This document shows positions 25,795 through 34,518 of a stretch of 64,000 bases of DNA, piece by piece. This DNA comes from SB11 sp965249955 (GTDB lineage Bacteria; Bacteroidota; Bacteroidia; UBA8524): positions 1,860,001 through 1,924,000 of the forward strand of contig OZ252261.1 in NCBI GenBank assembly GCA_965249955.1, in the 5' to 3' direction. Position 1 is the first letter of the stretch. Each line of letters starts with the position of its first letter. Below the pieces are notes generated by a model that was not told the origin of the DNA, did not search any database, and saw only the letters and a program-made list of their open reading frames with translations. The position numbers and the translations under genes are program-made.

Positions 25795-27102
25795 TTACTG
25801 TTTAATAACCTTTATAGTGTTGTTGCCTGCACGCAGCATATAAATACCTGTGGCTAGGTCATCTATTTGTAATTCGGTTGTTGTGGTTTGCCCTGCAAAA
25901 AACTGCACGGTTTGTGTTTTTAATACTTTGCCTGTTATATCAGTTAATACCAAATCAGTAGTTCCGTTAGTAGCAGCATCCAACTGCACAAACAGAGTGT
26001 TTGTGACAGGGTTGGGGTAGACTTTTAGTGTAGTAACTAAATTTTTTGCTTTGTTAATGCCGGTGGTGGTGGCAGGCACAAAAATCATTCGGTGCATAGG
26101 TGTAGTAGCCCACGACATTGGAGTAGCCCCTTTACGATAAATTTTTGCAGTATCGTATTGGTTGTTGGGTAGGTAGTTTAAAACAATACTATCGTTATAG
26201 TTTTCTTGTCCTGCTTGAAAATAGTGTGATGTTATAGCACTAAGTTTTGATGCTGTATAATAATGACTATAAATATTAAACAGCTCTAAGCTGCTATTTT
26301 GACGATACCAATCAAAAACTTTGTCAATTTTACCATCTTGCGTATAAGTATATTCTTTCATTCCTATTTTAACTAAAGGCCCGCCTTGGTTAAAATTGTA
26401 AAGAGAAATTACACGCTTAAGTTCACCGGTTGTATAATACTCGTACAACGATTGTGAAATTGTATCAATACCAAAGCGTTGGGGAACATTCCGTTCAACA
26501 CTTTCTGTGCATCTGCCATTGTTATCGTAGGTATAATATGTAATTATTTTGCTGGCGGGGTTTAAATACACTACAGAATCTATACGCCTTTTATTATTGG
26601 CATTGTATAGCAAGAACCTGTTTGATTCAGGAGTATAGGTGCTACCCACTTGATAGTAAAAATCTACCTGTTTTTCTTTCTTATTGGGGTAGTAGGTATA
26701 TACTGTTTTAACTTTAAAGTTGGTTCCTGTATAGTTAACTTCAAGTTCTTTCTCCTCAACCAAACTCTCACTATTGTATATGCTGCTGTATTCGGCTTTG
26801 TAATTATTTTCCCAAAAGCTATTTGCCGTATCCCAATAGGCAGTTGATAGCTCTGAAAAGCCACCAAAAGCATCGCGACTACTTACTGCCAACTCTACAT
26901 TTCTCCATATTCCTTGTGTGGCTATAAACTCTTCCCTTGTCCACCCTTCTGTTTCAGTTCTCAAAATATCCCTATAAGCCAATGGAAGTTCTACCACCGG
27001 TTTATAAAAAGGAATTCCGCTAGCAAGCTCATCTTGCGCGGAAGTTAAGGAGGGCATACTTAGTAATAAGCCCATAAAAAAGCAGATAAAAATTGTTTTC
27101 AT
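25795..27102 (-). CDS. T9SS-secreted protein with YD-like beta repeats
   Basis: A protein of about 435 aa. It has a signal peptide (KTIFICFFMGLLLSMPSLTSA) and a middle of repeated short beta-hairpins of the type Y-x-Y-D-x-N-G-R-C (for example IITYYTYDNNGRCTESVE and KEYTYTQDGKIDKVFDWY). The last 80 residues are a type A T9SS sorting domain (LKVYPNPVTNTLFVQL, VLTDITGKVLKTQ, LATGIYMLRAGN). The protein is thus exported across the outer membrane. Start: ATG 27102 gives the signal peptide, while an ATG at 27138 adds a non-signal extension. It is paralogous to the next gene upstream and separated from it by a terminator. Confidence 0.8.
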   Translation of the reverse strand: MKTIFICFFMGLLLSMPSLTSAQDELASGIPFYKPVVELPLAYRDILRTETEGWTREEFIATQGIWRNVELAVSSRDAFGGFSELSTAYWDTANSFWENNYKAEYSSIYNSESLVEEKELEVNYTGTNFKVKTVYTYYPNKKEKQVDFYYQVGSTYTPESNRFLLYNANNKRRIDSVVYLNPASKIITYYTYDNNGRCTESVERNVPQRFGIDTISQSLYEYYTTGELKRVISLYNFNQGGPLVKIGMKEYTYTQDGKIDKVFDWYRQNSSLELFNIYSHYYTASKLSAITSHYFQAGQENYNDSIVLNYLPNNQYDTAKIYRKGATPMSWATTPMHRMIFVPATTTGINKAKNLVTTLKVYPNPVTNTLFVQLDAATNGTTDLVLTDITGKVLKTQTVQFFAGQTTTTELQIDDLATGIYMLRAGNNTIKVIKQ

Positions 27103-27143
27103 ATTGTATTGAGTATAAAAATGGGTGTAATGCTGCATTGTAA

Positions 27144-27172
27144 AAAACCGCTGTGCATAGCACAGCGGTTTT
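27144..27172 (-). terminator. Intrinsic terminator after the first T9SS-cargo gene
   Basis: A 13-bp perfect stem (AAAACCGCTGTGC and its complement) with a 3-base loop. On the minus strand it is followed by a run of T residues. It lies between the stop of the gene at 27202-28515 and the start of the gene at 25795-27102, so each T9SS gene is probably a separate transcript. Confidence 0.8.
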
Positions 27173-27201
27173 ACAGATAGATAGATTTAAAAATACAAAA
27201 C

Positions 27202-28515
27202 TTATTGTTTTGCTATCTTAATGGTTTTGTTGCCGGCTCTTAGCATATAAAAGCCGGTAGCCATACCGTTAAGCTTTATTTGAGTATTTATGGGCTGCCC
27301 AGCAAACAGGATTAGTGTTTGGGTATTTAAAACTCTGCCTGTCATATCGGTTAAAACCAACTCAGTAGTTCCATTGGTGCTAGCCTCAACCTCTACAAAC
27401 AAAGTATTTGTGGCCGGGTTGGGGTAGGCGGTTAAATGGGGTGTAATGTTGTTAACTTGTGGTATACCCGTTGTATTTTTATCAAACAAAAAGCGTTGGC
27501 TATAGCTACTTTCCCAAGCCATATCCCCGTCGCCTCCATAAAAGTGTGCCGTATCGTATTCGCCGTTAGGCAAATAATTCATCACAATACTATCTTGGGT
27601 TCCCCACCCTTTAAGGGTAGGCTGCTTAAACACCATAGCAGCAAGTTTGTTTTGTGCGTTATAGTAATGTTTGTAAAACATATCATTATCCATTTGTGTA
27701 GAGCTGGTGTCTTTTAAATAGGTTGTCATCTCATCAATTTTACCGGTCGGGGTGTATGTGTAAGTATATAGCGAGGCATCTATTCTCCTGTCGCTACTTT
27801 TCTTATATTCAATAAGTTTAGCGTTCAAACGACCATCAACAGTATAGGTGTAAGAGGTTGTAGTAGTTGTGTCAAATACATTATTTGCAGATAGAATTGT
27901 TTCCATCTGCCTAACACAGCGGTTGTTGTTGTCGTATTCGTAATAAATCATTAAATTATTGGTAGATGTAGGTATGTTTACACCAGAGTCTAGCACTCGG
28001 TTTCCCACAGCATCATGCTTCATATAAATATGCGTAGTAGGCACATAAACCCCGCCGTTTCTAAAACTTACAATAGACTCCTCCAATCGGCCTTGGGCAT
28101 TGTATGTATTATCAAACTGTACCGCTCCTACATAATTAGGTATTGTTTGCTCCCAAGTAACCTGCAATACATTATTGTTAGCGTCTTTTTGGTAAGTATA
28201 CAGGTTGTTATACACTGTTTGCCATGTTTGTGTATTGGTACTCCAATGCAAGGTTTTCACCTCAGTTAAGTCCCCGTCAGCACTTTTAGTGTTCACTACC
28301 TTTTCATAATTGTTCCATCTTAGCGGCGGCGAGGTTCTGTATTGCCACACCCACCCTGCTGAAGTTGTGCAAAGCAAGTCTAAATACAAAAACGGAGGAG
28401 AAACAACAGGGTTGTTGGGGGTTAAGCCATATTTCAATGAAGCTTGCCCAATAGCTTGCCCGCCTAGGCTTAAAAGCATACCAATGCCCAGTAAACGATA
28501 AATAAAAGTTTTCAT
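27202..28515 (-). CDS. T9SS-secreted protein with YD-like beta repeats
   Basis: A 437-aa paralogue of the gene at 25795-27102. It has a signal peptide (YRLLGIGMLLSLGGQAIG), then repeated Y-rich beta-hairpins (for example NLMIYYEYDNNNRCVRQM and SYTYTVDGRLNAKLIEY), then a T9SS type A domain (LTAYPNPATNTLFVEV, VLTDMTGRVLNTQ, ATGFYMLRAGN). The C-terminal domains of the two proteins are nearly interchangeable, and the middle parts keep the same layout (an N-terminal TS(A/E)GW block and a short motif MNYLPNGEYDTA). The repeats look like, but are much shorter than, those of RHS/YD toxins; no toxin domain is seen. Function unknown. Confidence 0.8.
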   Translation of the reverse strand: MKTFIYRLLGIGMLLSLGGQAIGQASLKYGLTPNNPVVSPPFLYLDLLCTTSAGWVWQYRTSPPLRWNNYEKVVNTKSADGDLTEVKTLHWSTNTQTWQTVYNNLYTYQKDANNNVLQVTWEQTIPNYVGAVQFDNTYNAQGRLEESIVSFRNGGVYVPTTHIYMKHDAVGNRVLDSGVNIPTSTNNLMIYYEYDNNNRCVRQMETILSANNVFDTTTTTSYTYTVDGRLNAKLIEYKKSSDRRIDASLYTYTYTPTGKIDEMTTYLKDTSSTQMDNDMFYKHYYNAQNKLAAMVFKQPTLKGWGTQDSIVMNYLPNGEYDTAHFYGGDGDMAWESSYSQRFLFDKNTTGIPQVNNITPHLTAYPNPATNTLFVEVEASTNGTTELVLTDMTGRVLNTQTLILFAGQPINTQIKLNGMATGFYMLRAGNKTIKIAKQ

Positions 28516-28600
28516 ATAGTTTGTTTTTAGTTTGGTGAAAACGCAATTCTATATGTTGAGGTTGGAGAGACAGATAAAAAAAGTATAAGCATCAAAAAAC

Positions 28601-28630
28601 TTTCAACTCCCGTTTATCGTGCTAATTTTG
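28601..28630 (+). promoter_or_regulatory. Putative polA promoter (TTTC / TAATTTTG)
   Basis: TAATTTTG at 28623-28630 matches the -7 consensus TAnnTTTG. TTTC at 28601-28604 is 18 bases upstream, close to the expected -33 TTTG. The ATG of polA is 25 bases downstream. The 140-base divergent gap holds nothing else recognised. Confidence 0.55.
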
Positions 28631-28650
28631 TTGCTTTAACCACAAGCAAC
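28630..28650 (+). repeat. Small hairpin in the polA leader
   Basis: The arms GTTGCTT and AAGCAAC (7 bp) surround a 7-base loop, between the -7 box and the ATG of polA (28656). If transcribed, it would lie at the very 5' end of the message, within 5 bases of the start codon. Confidence 0.5.
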
Positions 28651-28655
28651 AAATT

Positions 28656-31448
28656 ATGAGCGATGAGAAAAAGCTATTTCTATTAGATGGAATGGCCCTT
28701 ATATACCGTGCCTTTTTTGCCTTTAGCCAAAATCCACGCATTACCTCTTACGGGTTAAACACCAATGCGCCCTATGGGTTTACCAATACTCTTTTAGATG
28801 TACTTAACCGCGAAAAACCCACCCACATAGCCGTTGTATTTGATACTGATAAGCCTACTGAAAGGCATGTTGAATTTAGCGACTATAAAGCCCACCGCGA
28901 GGCAATGCCCGAAGACCTTTCGCGCTCAATACCCTATATATTCAGAATAATAGAAGGGTTTAATATACCCGTTATAACAATGGACGGCTATGAGGCCGAT
29001 GATATTATTGGCACTCTTGCCAAAAAAGCAGAAAAGGAAGGGTTTACTACCTACATGATGACCCCTGATAAAGACTTTGGTCAGTTGGTTAGCAGTAATA
29101 TTTTTATGTATAAACCCGGCCGACAAGGCAAAGAGGTTGAAGTGCTGGGTGTGCCTGAAGTACTTGCCAAATGGGGAGGTATTGACAATGTAGACCAAGT
29201 AATAGATATTTTGGGCTTAATGGGCGATGCCGTTGATAACATACCCGGCATACAGGGTGTAGGCGAAAAAACAGCAATAAAATTGGTGAAAGAATTTGGC
29301 AGTGTAGAGAACCTACTGGCCAATACAGACAAGCTGAAAGGCAAGCAAAAAGAAAAAGTAGAAGAGCAGGCCGATATGGCTCGTTTATCAAAAAAATTAG
29401 CCACCATAATTGTTGATGTGCCTATTGATTTGGATGAAAAAGCACTGATAATAGAAAAGCCTGATGAAGAAGTTTTAAAAGAGATTTTTACCGAATTAGA
29501 ATTCCGCACCATGGCAAAGCGGATTTTTGGCGAAGAATTGGTGGAAGGCCCTGTGGGTGGACAACAAAGCCTGTTTGGCGGAGGAGCATCAACACAGGTT
29601 GCAGCAGCACCCATTGCCGATAATGAATCGGATTTAAAAACAGCAGCTACAACTCCGCACCATTACGAAACGTGTGATACCAAAGAGAAACGCCAAGCAC
29701 TTATAAAACAACTTAATGCCGCTACCGAGTGGTGTTTTGATACCGAAACCACATCGTTAGTAGCAATAGATGCCGAGCTGGTGGGTATATCGTTCTCAAT
29801 AAAACCACACGAGGCATTTTACACTCCAGTACCTGCCGATAAAGCAGCGGCACAAGCCATTGTTGAAGAGTTTAGAACTGTTTTTGAAAATGAAAATGCC
29901 ACCATTATTGGGCAAAATATTAAGTACGATATGCTGGTGCTGCAAAACTACGGTGTGCAGCTAAAAGGCAAATTGTTTGATACCATGCTGACCCATTACT
30001 TGCTTGAGCCTGACCAAAGGCACAATATGGATGCATTGGCAGAGAATTACCTTAACTACAACACCATATCAATAGAAACCCTTATTGGCAAAAAAGGTAA
30101 AGGGCAACTAAATATGCGCGATATTGAGGTAGAAAAAGTAGCAGAATATGCTGCCGAAGATGCCGATATTACCCTTCGCCTAAAAAAAGTGCTAGAGCCA
30201 CAATTGGACGAAAAAAACGCCCGCTATGTGCTTGAAAAGGTTGAAGCCCCGCTGATAAGCGTATTGGCTGATATGGAACGCGAAGGTGTACGTATTGACG
30301 ATAAAATGCTGGAAGGCTACTCTAAAGAATTAGAGATTGATATTGCGCAACTAGAGAAAGATATACAAGAGCTTGCCGGTGTTAAATTTAATATAGCATC
30401 GCCAAAGCAACTGGGCGAAGTATTGTTTGATAAACTGCAACTTGACCCTAAGGCTAAAAAAACCAAAACAGGCCAATACAAAACCGACGAGGAAGTGCTA
30501 AACTACCTAGCCCGCGAACACGAGATAGCCCAAAAAATTATTGATTTCCGTCAACTACAAAAACTAAAATCTACCTATGTTGATGCGTTGCCCTTGTTGG
30601 TAAACAAACACACGGGTAGGGTACATACCTCATTTAATCAAGCAGTGGCAGCTACGGGCAGGCTAAGCAGTACCGACCCTAACGTGCAAAATATACCCAT
30701 ACGTACCGATAGAGGCCGCGAAATACGCAAAGCCTTTATACCCCGTGATGAAAACCATTTGTTACTAAGTGCTGATTACTCGCAGATAGAATTACGCATT
30801 GTTGCTGCTATAAGCGAAGATAAGGGCATGATAGACGATTTTAAACAAGGTTTGGACATACACACTGCCACAGCAGCAAAAGTGTTTGGCGTAAGCCTTG
30901 ATGACGTTGATAGAGATATGCGACGTAAAGCCAAAATGGTAAACTTTGGTATAATATACGGCATATCGGCTTTTGGCCTTTCGCAACGTTTAGAAATACC
31001 TCGCAAAGAAGCGGCTGCAATTATTGAAAGCTACTTTTTGCAGTATCCTGATATTAAGAGGTATATGAACGATACAGTTGAGCAAGCCCGCGAACGCGGT
31101 TATGTAGAAACCTTGTTAGGTCGCCGCCGTTATTTGCGCGACATCAACTCGGCCAACCATACAGTGCGTGGTTTTGCTGAACGAAACGCCATTAATGCGC
31201 CCATACAAGGCAGTGCCGCCGATATGATAAAACTGGCGATGATAAATATACACCGCAGGTTTGAAGAAATGCAGGTGAAATCGAAAATGATATTACAGGT
31301 ACACGATGAGCTTTTATTTGATGTATATAAGCCTGAGCTTGAAGACCTGAAACCTGTGATTAAAAAAGAAATGCTTGGAGCTATGGAGCTTGCCGTTCCG
31401 CTTGAAGTAGAAATGGGTGCAGGACAAAACTGGCTAGAAGCGCACTAA
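28656..31448 (+). CDS. polA: DNA polymerase I
   Basis: A 930-aa three-domain enzyme that fills gaps and removes RNA primers in repair and replication. The 5'-3' nuclease (about residues 1-295) shows VVFDTDKPTERH, DGYEADDIIG, TPDKDFGQLV and the helix-hairpin-helix GIQGVGEKTAIKLVKEFG. The 3'-5' proofreading domain (about 340-525) keeps all three motifs: FDTETTSL, GQNIKYDML and YAAEDADIT, so it should be active. The polymerase domain has SADYSQIELRI, RRKAKMVNFGIIYGISAFGL and LQVHDELLFDV. It starts at ATG 28656 after a short leader. The gene stands alone, and its 3' end overlaps the convergent next gene by 68 bases. Confidence 0.97.
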   Translation: MSDEKKLFLLDGMALIYRAFFAFSQNPRITSYGLNTNAPYGFTNTLLDVLNREKPTHIAVVFDTDKPTERHVEFSDYKAHREAMPEDLSRSIPYIFRIIEGFNIPVITMDGYEADDIIGTLAKKAEKEGFTTYMMTPDKDFGQLVSSNIFMYKPGRQGKEVEVLGVPEVLAKWGGIDNVDQVIDILGLMGDAVDNIPGIQGVGEKTAIKLVKEFGSVENLLANTDKLKGKQKEKVEEQADMARLSKKLATIIVDVPIDLDEKALIIEKPDEEVLKEIFTELEFRTMAKRIFGEELVEGPVGGQQSLFGGGASTQVAAAPIADNESDLKTAATTPHHYETCDTKEKRQALIKQLNAATEWCFDTETTSLVAIDAELVGISFSIKPHEAFYTPVPADKAAAQAIVEEFRTVFENENATIIGQNIKYDMLVLQNYGVQLKGKLFDTMLTHYLLEPDQRHNMDALAENYLNYNTISIETLIGKKGKGQLNMRDIEVEKVAEYAAEDADITLRLKKVLEPQLDEKNARYVLEKVEAPLISVLADMEREGVRIDDKMLEGYSKELEIDIAQLEKDIQELAGVKFNIASPKQLGEVLFDKLQLDPKAKKTKTGQYKTDEEVLNYLAREHEIAQKIIDFRQLQKLKSTYVDALPLLVNKHTGRVHTSFNQAVAATGRLSSTDPNVQNIPIRTDRGREIRKAFIPRDENHLLLSADYSQIELRIVAAISEDKGMIDDFKQGLDIHTATAAKVFGVSLDDVDRDMRRKAKMVNFGIIYGISAFGLSQRLEIPRKEAAAIIESYFLQYPDIKRYMNDTVEQARERGYVETLLGRRRYLRDINSANHTVRGFAERNAINAPIQGSAADMIKLAMINIHRRFEEMQVKSKMILQVHDELLFDVYKPELEDLKPVIKKEMLGAMELAVPLEVEMGAGQNWLEAH

Positions 31449-31971
31449 TAAGGTGCGCTTTATTGCGTTTACGCTTGTTAAACTCAAACCAGTTGTAGCA
31501 ACCACGGGCTATAAGAGTTTTGGCCAAATCGCCTATGCGTATTCTGCTCCAGCCCATTGGGCCACCGGTTATGTCAACCCATTTTCGGTTGTCTTTATAC
31601 AACTCTATTCTGTACTTTTTCTGCAAAAACCAAAACATAATGTTTTTGCTTTCGACGGGATTTTTAAACTTATATTTTACTTTAGAGTATGAAGCAGAGT
31701 TTTTGAATTTGAAAAAGAAAAATCGCTTGCCTGTTATTATTATCTTACCACCTTCAAACTGTATTTTTTCAGCTTCGCGTTTGCTGGCATATATTATAAA
31801 GGCAAAGGCCAAAATGGCTATTTCGGCTAGATAAAAATAGGTAAACGAAAACCGTAATAAAGCTGCAAGCACAGCCACAACGTTTAATATAAATACCAAC
31901 GTTAAAAAACGGAAAATTAGTGATGCCGTAGCTCCTCCTCCCGTATCATTTATTTTATGATGTTCCCCCAT
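31381..31971 (-). CDS. Hypothetical membrane protein, convergent with polA
   Basis: A 196-aa protein with two hydrophobic helices (about residues 17-42 and 45-63), a middle resembling a PH-like membrane-associated fold (EKIQFEGGKIIITGKRFFFFKF, GPMGWSRIRIGDLAK) and a basic C-terminus. The last ~23 codons overlap polA's 3' end in antisense (31381-31448), which is unusual but allowed. I do not recognise the family. It lies 15 bases after the preceding minus-strand gene and is probably cotranscribed with the genes at 31987 and 32980. The start ATG at 31971 is the first in frame. Confidence 0.6.
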   Translation of the reverse strand: MGEHHKINDTGGGATASLIFRFLTLVFILNVVAVLAALLRFSFTYFYLAEIAILAFAFIIYASKREAEKIQFEGGKIIITGKRFFFFKFKNSASYSKVKYKFKNPVESKNIMFWFLQKKYRIELYKDNRKWVDITGGPMGWSRIRIGDLAKTLIARGCYNWFEFNKRKRNKAHLISALLASFVLHPFLLQAERQAP

Positions 31972-31986
31972 TAAACCCTATCCTGT

Positions 31987-32973
31987 TTATGCAACAGCTA
32001 CAATAATAGCGATAATGAAAAAAAGTGCAAACAAAGTCTCTCTCCACAAAGGTCTTTTTGTTTTCAAAAAGTAGTACGAAAGGAAGGGTGCAAGGGGTAG
32101 TGCCAGCATGGTAAATGCTTGTTTTACTGGTGCTTTGCTAAAAATTACGCACGCAATTCCGCTAGCTAAAAAAGATAATAACATTTGTTGAGAACGTCGT
32201 GTGCGTATGGTGTTTTTTGTAAAATTGCCTTGCAAATTGGCTAAACTTATTAAAAGTACTAACCCAACAAAACCCAATGCTATGCCATCGTATACCGATA
32301 AGTGGGTAAATCTTTCAGCATCAAAAAGCAAAAAATCAAAATTAAAAAGGGTGTAATAATCATCAGTTTGTCCTGCCAAAAAATACCCTATCCACAAAAA
32401 ATACAACGGTATACTGATGCCGGTAAGCAATAATAAAAAGTTTTTTATACGCAGGTAACCGGCAACTATAAGTGATAACAAAAGGGCAGGAAAAAACAAT
32501 ATAGTATCAGGCAAAAGGCAAAATGCCGCTGCCATAAAAAAACCCATATCTAAAAATGGGGTGGTTTTTATATTTCTAGGGTCAAGCGATAAAAACTTAT
32601 AAATAACCAACAGCAAAAAAATAGAGGCTAAAAACTGTGGAGACAATAGGTTTTGTGCGCCAAATAAATGACACAAGTAAAAGAAGAACAATACAGGGAA
32701 GAAAGATTGCCTAAAAAGAACCTCGTTGTTGTTTATTATTTGGTTGTAGGCAAACCCAACCAATAGGGTGCCTATAAAAACAATAGCTAGTGAAATATAA
32801 ATACTATTACTGCTTGTTGAGAATTGTGGCAGCCAATATTTTAGTAACGGACTATTGCTGGTTAAAGCAATGTTTTGAGGCAAATAAAACAACCAAAACA
32901 CTTGTATAGCTATGCTAAACACAACTACCCATGCAAGGTTTACAACTAGCTTATTTCGGAAAAGATTTAACAA
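31987..32973 (-). CDS. Polytopic membrane protein (DUF6427-like)
   Basis: A 328-aa protein with about 8-9 helices, rich in F, L and I. The pattern and length resemble the DUF6427 family of uncharacterised Bacteroidota membrane proteins. The start is TTG at 32973; no ATG lies before the first helix. It begins 6 bases after the stop of the upstream exported-protein gene and ends 15 bases before the next hypothetical gene, so the three may form one operon. No catalytic motif seen. Confidence 0.6.
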   Translation of the reverse strand: MLNLFRNKLVVNLAWVVVFSIAIQVFWLFYLPQNIALTSNSPLLKYWLPQFSTSSNSIYISLAIVFIGTLLVGFAYNQIINNNEVLFRQSFFPVLFFFYLCHLFGAQNLLSPQFLASIFLLLVIYKFLSLDPRNIKTTPFLDMGFFMAAAFCLLPDTILFFPALLLSLIVAGYLRIKNFLLLLTGISIPLYFLWIGYFLAGQTDDYYTLFNFDFLLFDAERFTHLSVYDGIALGFVGLVLLISLANLQGNFTKNTIRTRRSQQMLLSFLASGIACVIFSKAPVKQAFTMLALPLAPFLSYYFLKTKRPLWRETLFALFFIIAIIVAVA

Positions 32974-32979
32974 AGGGAC

Positions 32980-34461
32980 TTAGTTTAGCATTAGTTTTAA
33001 AAATGCAAATTTACGGTCTTTAGCAGCAGGAAATAAAATTGTTGCTGCATCAAGTTGTTGTCCTTCTCGTGGAACAACAGCAATATTGCTAGTTTGATTT
33101 TTAAATAGCAACTTACTGGTTAGCTCGCCTTTGTTGTTTAGCACATATTCGGTAATTTCAGAGTTACCACGGTCTTCATCATTATAAAAAATAGAGAGTT
33201 TGTTTTTTTGCGGCAAAACGTAAATAGAGCTGTAGTATCCTAAATCAAGCGATGAGGTTTGGCTTTTGTTTATTGTTTTGCCCCATTCTATTTCACCTTT
33301 TTTATTAATAAAGAGCAAAGCCACCTTACCAAAATTAAAAATATCGCGGCTACCCACCTGCATCATCCCGTTTATAGAAAAGGTATAGGTTTGCGTAGTA
33401 GTGTAAAACTCTTCGGCAACTATTACATAGCCACTATCGCTGTGGGGTATTATTTTGCGTATAAACAAATCGCGCAGCTCTTCACCCCGTTCAGCAGCAT
33501 ACTTTCCTATCATGTTTGATACAAACATTTGCGGATAGGGTATAAAGCCGTGGTATATTAGTTTGTGTGTAGTGGCATCAATAGCAAAATCTAAAATGCC
33601 TTTGCTAAAACCACTTTCTTGTAGCGAGTAAAAGCCTGATACTATTACTCTGTTATTTAGGTTATCAATAGTTAGGTATGGGCGACTTAGGTAAGTATCG
33701 CTGTTGTTTAAGTAAAAATCTTGCAGTTGGTTATCGGCAATATTATAGGCAAACAAATAGTAGCCAAAACGCTCAAAATTTTTCTTTTTCTTTTCGTTGT
33801 CTTCCACCCTAAAAACAAAATAGGCATTGCCCTTATTGTCAACCTCCATATCAAGGCGCGAAAAACTACCGTACCTAAAAGGAAGCTCAACTTTTTTACG
33901 GGCTATTTCTTTCATCTCGGGCGCTTGTAACACCAAAAACTCTACCACCGTTTTCTTTTCCGCAGTAATTTCGGTATGAAAACACAACACCTTACTTCTG
34001 TCGGTAGATTGGCTCAGCATATAGTCCCCCTCATCGGCATAGTCACGCTGTGGCGAACTCATCAAAGTTTTTTCCTCTCCTTCAGGGTCAGCCTCAATGG
34101 TATACTTTTGATATATAAGGTCTATGTTGTGAGTTTTTCGGTTATAGCTGCTTTTAAAAATTGCTAAGTTGCTGGGGTATACAAAAGCATTTTCAAGCAC
34201 ACTTCTTTTAAGTCCTGGCAATTGCTTGCTAAACAACAACCCCATGTTTTCGCGAAACATTTGTATGTATACTCTGCGAGTGATATAACGACTTTTGCTG
34301 CGCAAAGCATAAATGCCCTGTTGGTTTTGACCTATAATGCGTGTAAAAGCCGTGCGGTTTCTAAACTTTTCAGAGTTAGACCACTGCACTTCTTGCGCTT
34401 TTGTTTTTGCTGTAAACAAAAGCAAGGCACACAAAAAAGCTATATGTAAACAATATTTCAC
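32980..34461 (-). CDS. Hypothetical exported beta-rich protein
   Basis: A 493-aa protein with a signal peptide (KYCLHIAFLCALLLFTAKTKA) and a mature part made of repeated beta-strands with blocks such as SRLDMEVDNKGNAYFVFRVED, FDGFIPYPQM-like stretches and IDNLNNRVIVSGFYS. This looks like a beta-propeller or similar repeated fold. It ends LFPAAKDRKFAFLKLML and lacks a T9SS tail. I do not recognise the family. The start is GTG at 34461, the only one at the signal peptide. It leads a likely three-gene minus-strand operon. Confidence 0.6.
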   Translation of the reverse strand: MKYCLHIAFLCALLLFTAKTKAQEVQWSNSEKFRNRTAFTRIIGQNQQGIYALRSKSRYITRRVYIQMFRENMGLLFSKQLPGLKRSVLENAFVYPSNLAIFKSSYNRKTHNIDLIYQKYTIEADPEGEEKTLMSSPQRDYADEGDYMLSQSTDRSKVLCFHTEITAEKKTVVEFLVLQAPEMKEIARKKVELPFRYGSFSRLDMEVDNKGNAYFVFRVEDNEKKKKNFERFGYYLFAYNIADNQLQDFYLNNSDTYLSRPYLTIDNLNNRVIVSGFYSLQESGFSKGILDFAIDATTHKLIYHGFIPYPQMFVSNMIGKYAAERGEELRDLFIRKIIPHSDSGYVIVAEEFYTTTQTYTFSINGMMQVGSRDIFNFGKVALLFINKKGEIEWGKTINKSQTSSLDLGYYSSIYVLPQKNKLSIFYNDEDRGNSEITEYVLNNKGELTSKLLFKNQTSNIAVVPREGQQLDAATILFPAAKDRKFAFLKLMLN

Positions 34462-34518
34462 TTTGTATAGTAACTATATAACGATAGTTTTAGTGTACAA
34501 GTTTGCAAGATAACTAAT

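Noticed and set aside
25795..28515. RHS-type polymorphic toxin reading of the YD-like repeats
   Set aside because: The repeats are few and short, there is no DPxG-like core boundary or toxin end, and both proteins end in a T9SS sorting domain.
29081..29614. A 177-codon minus-strand open frame inside polA
   Set aside because: It is antisense to a conserved nuclease domain. The Ser/Thr/Pro-rich product is a typical shadow.
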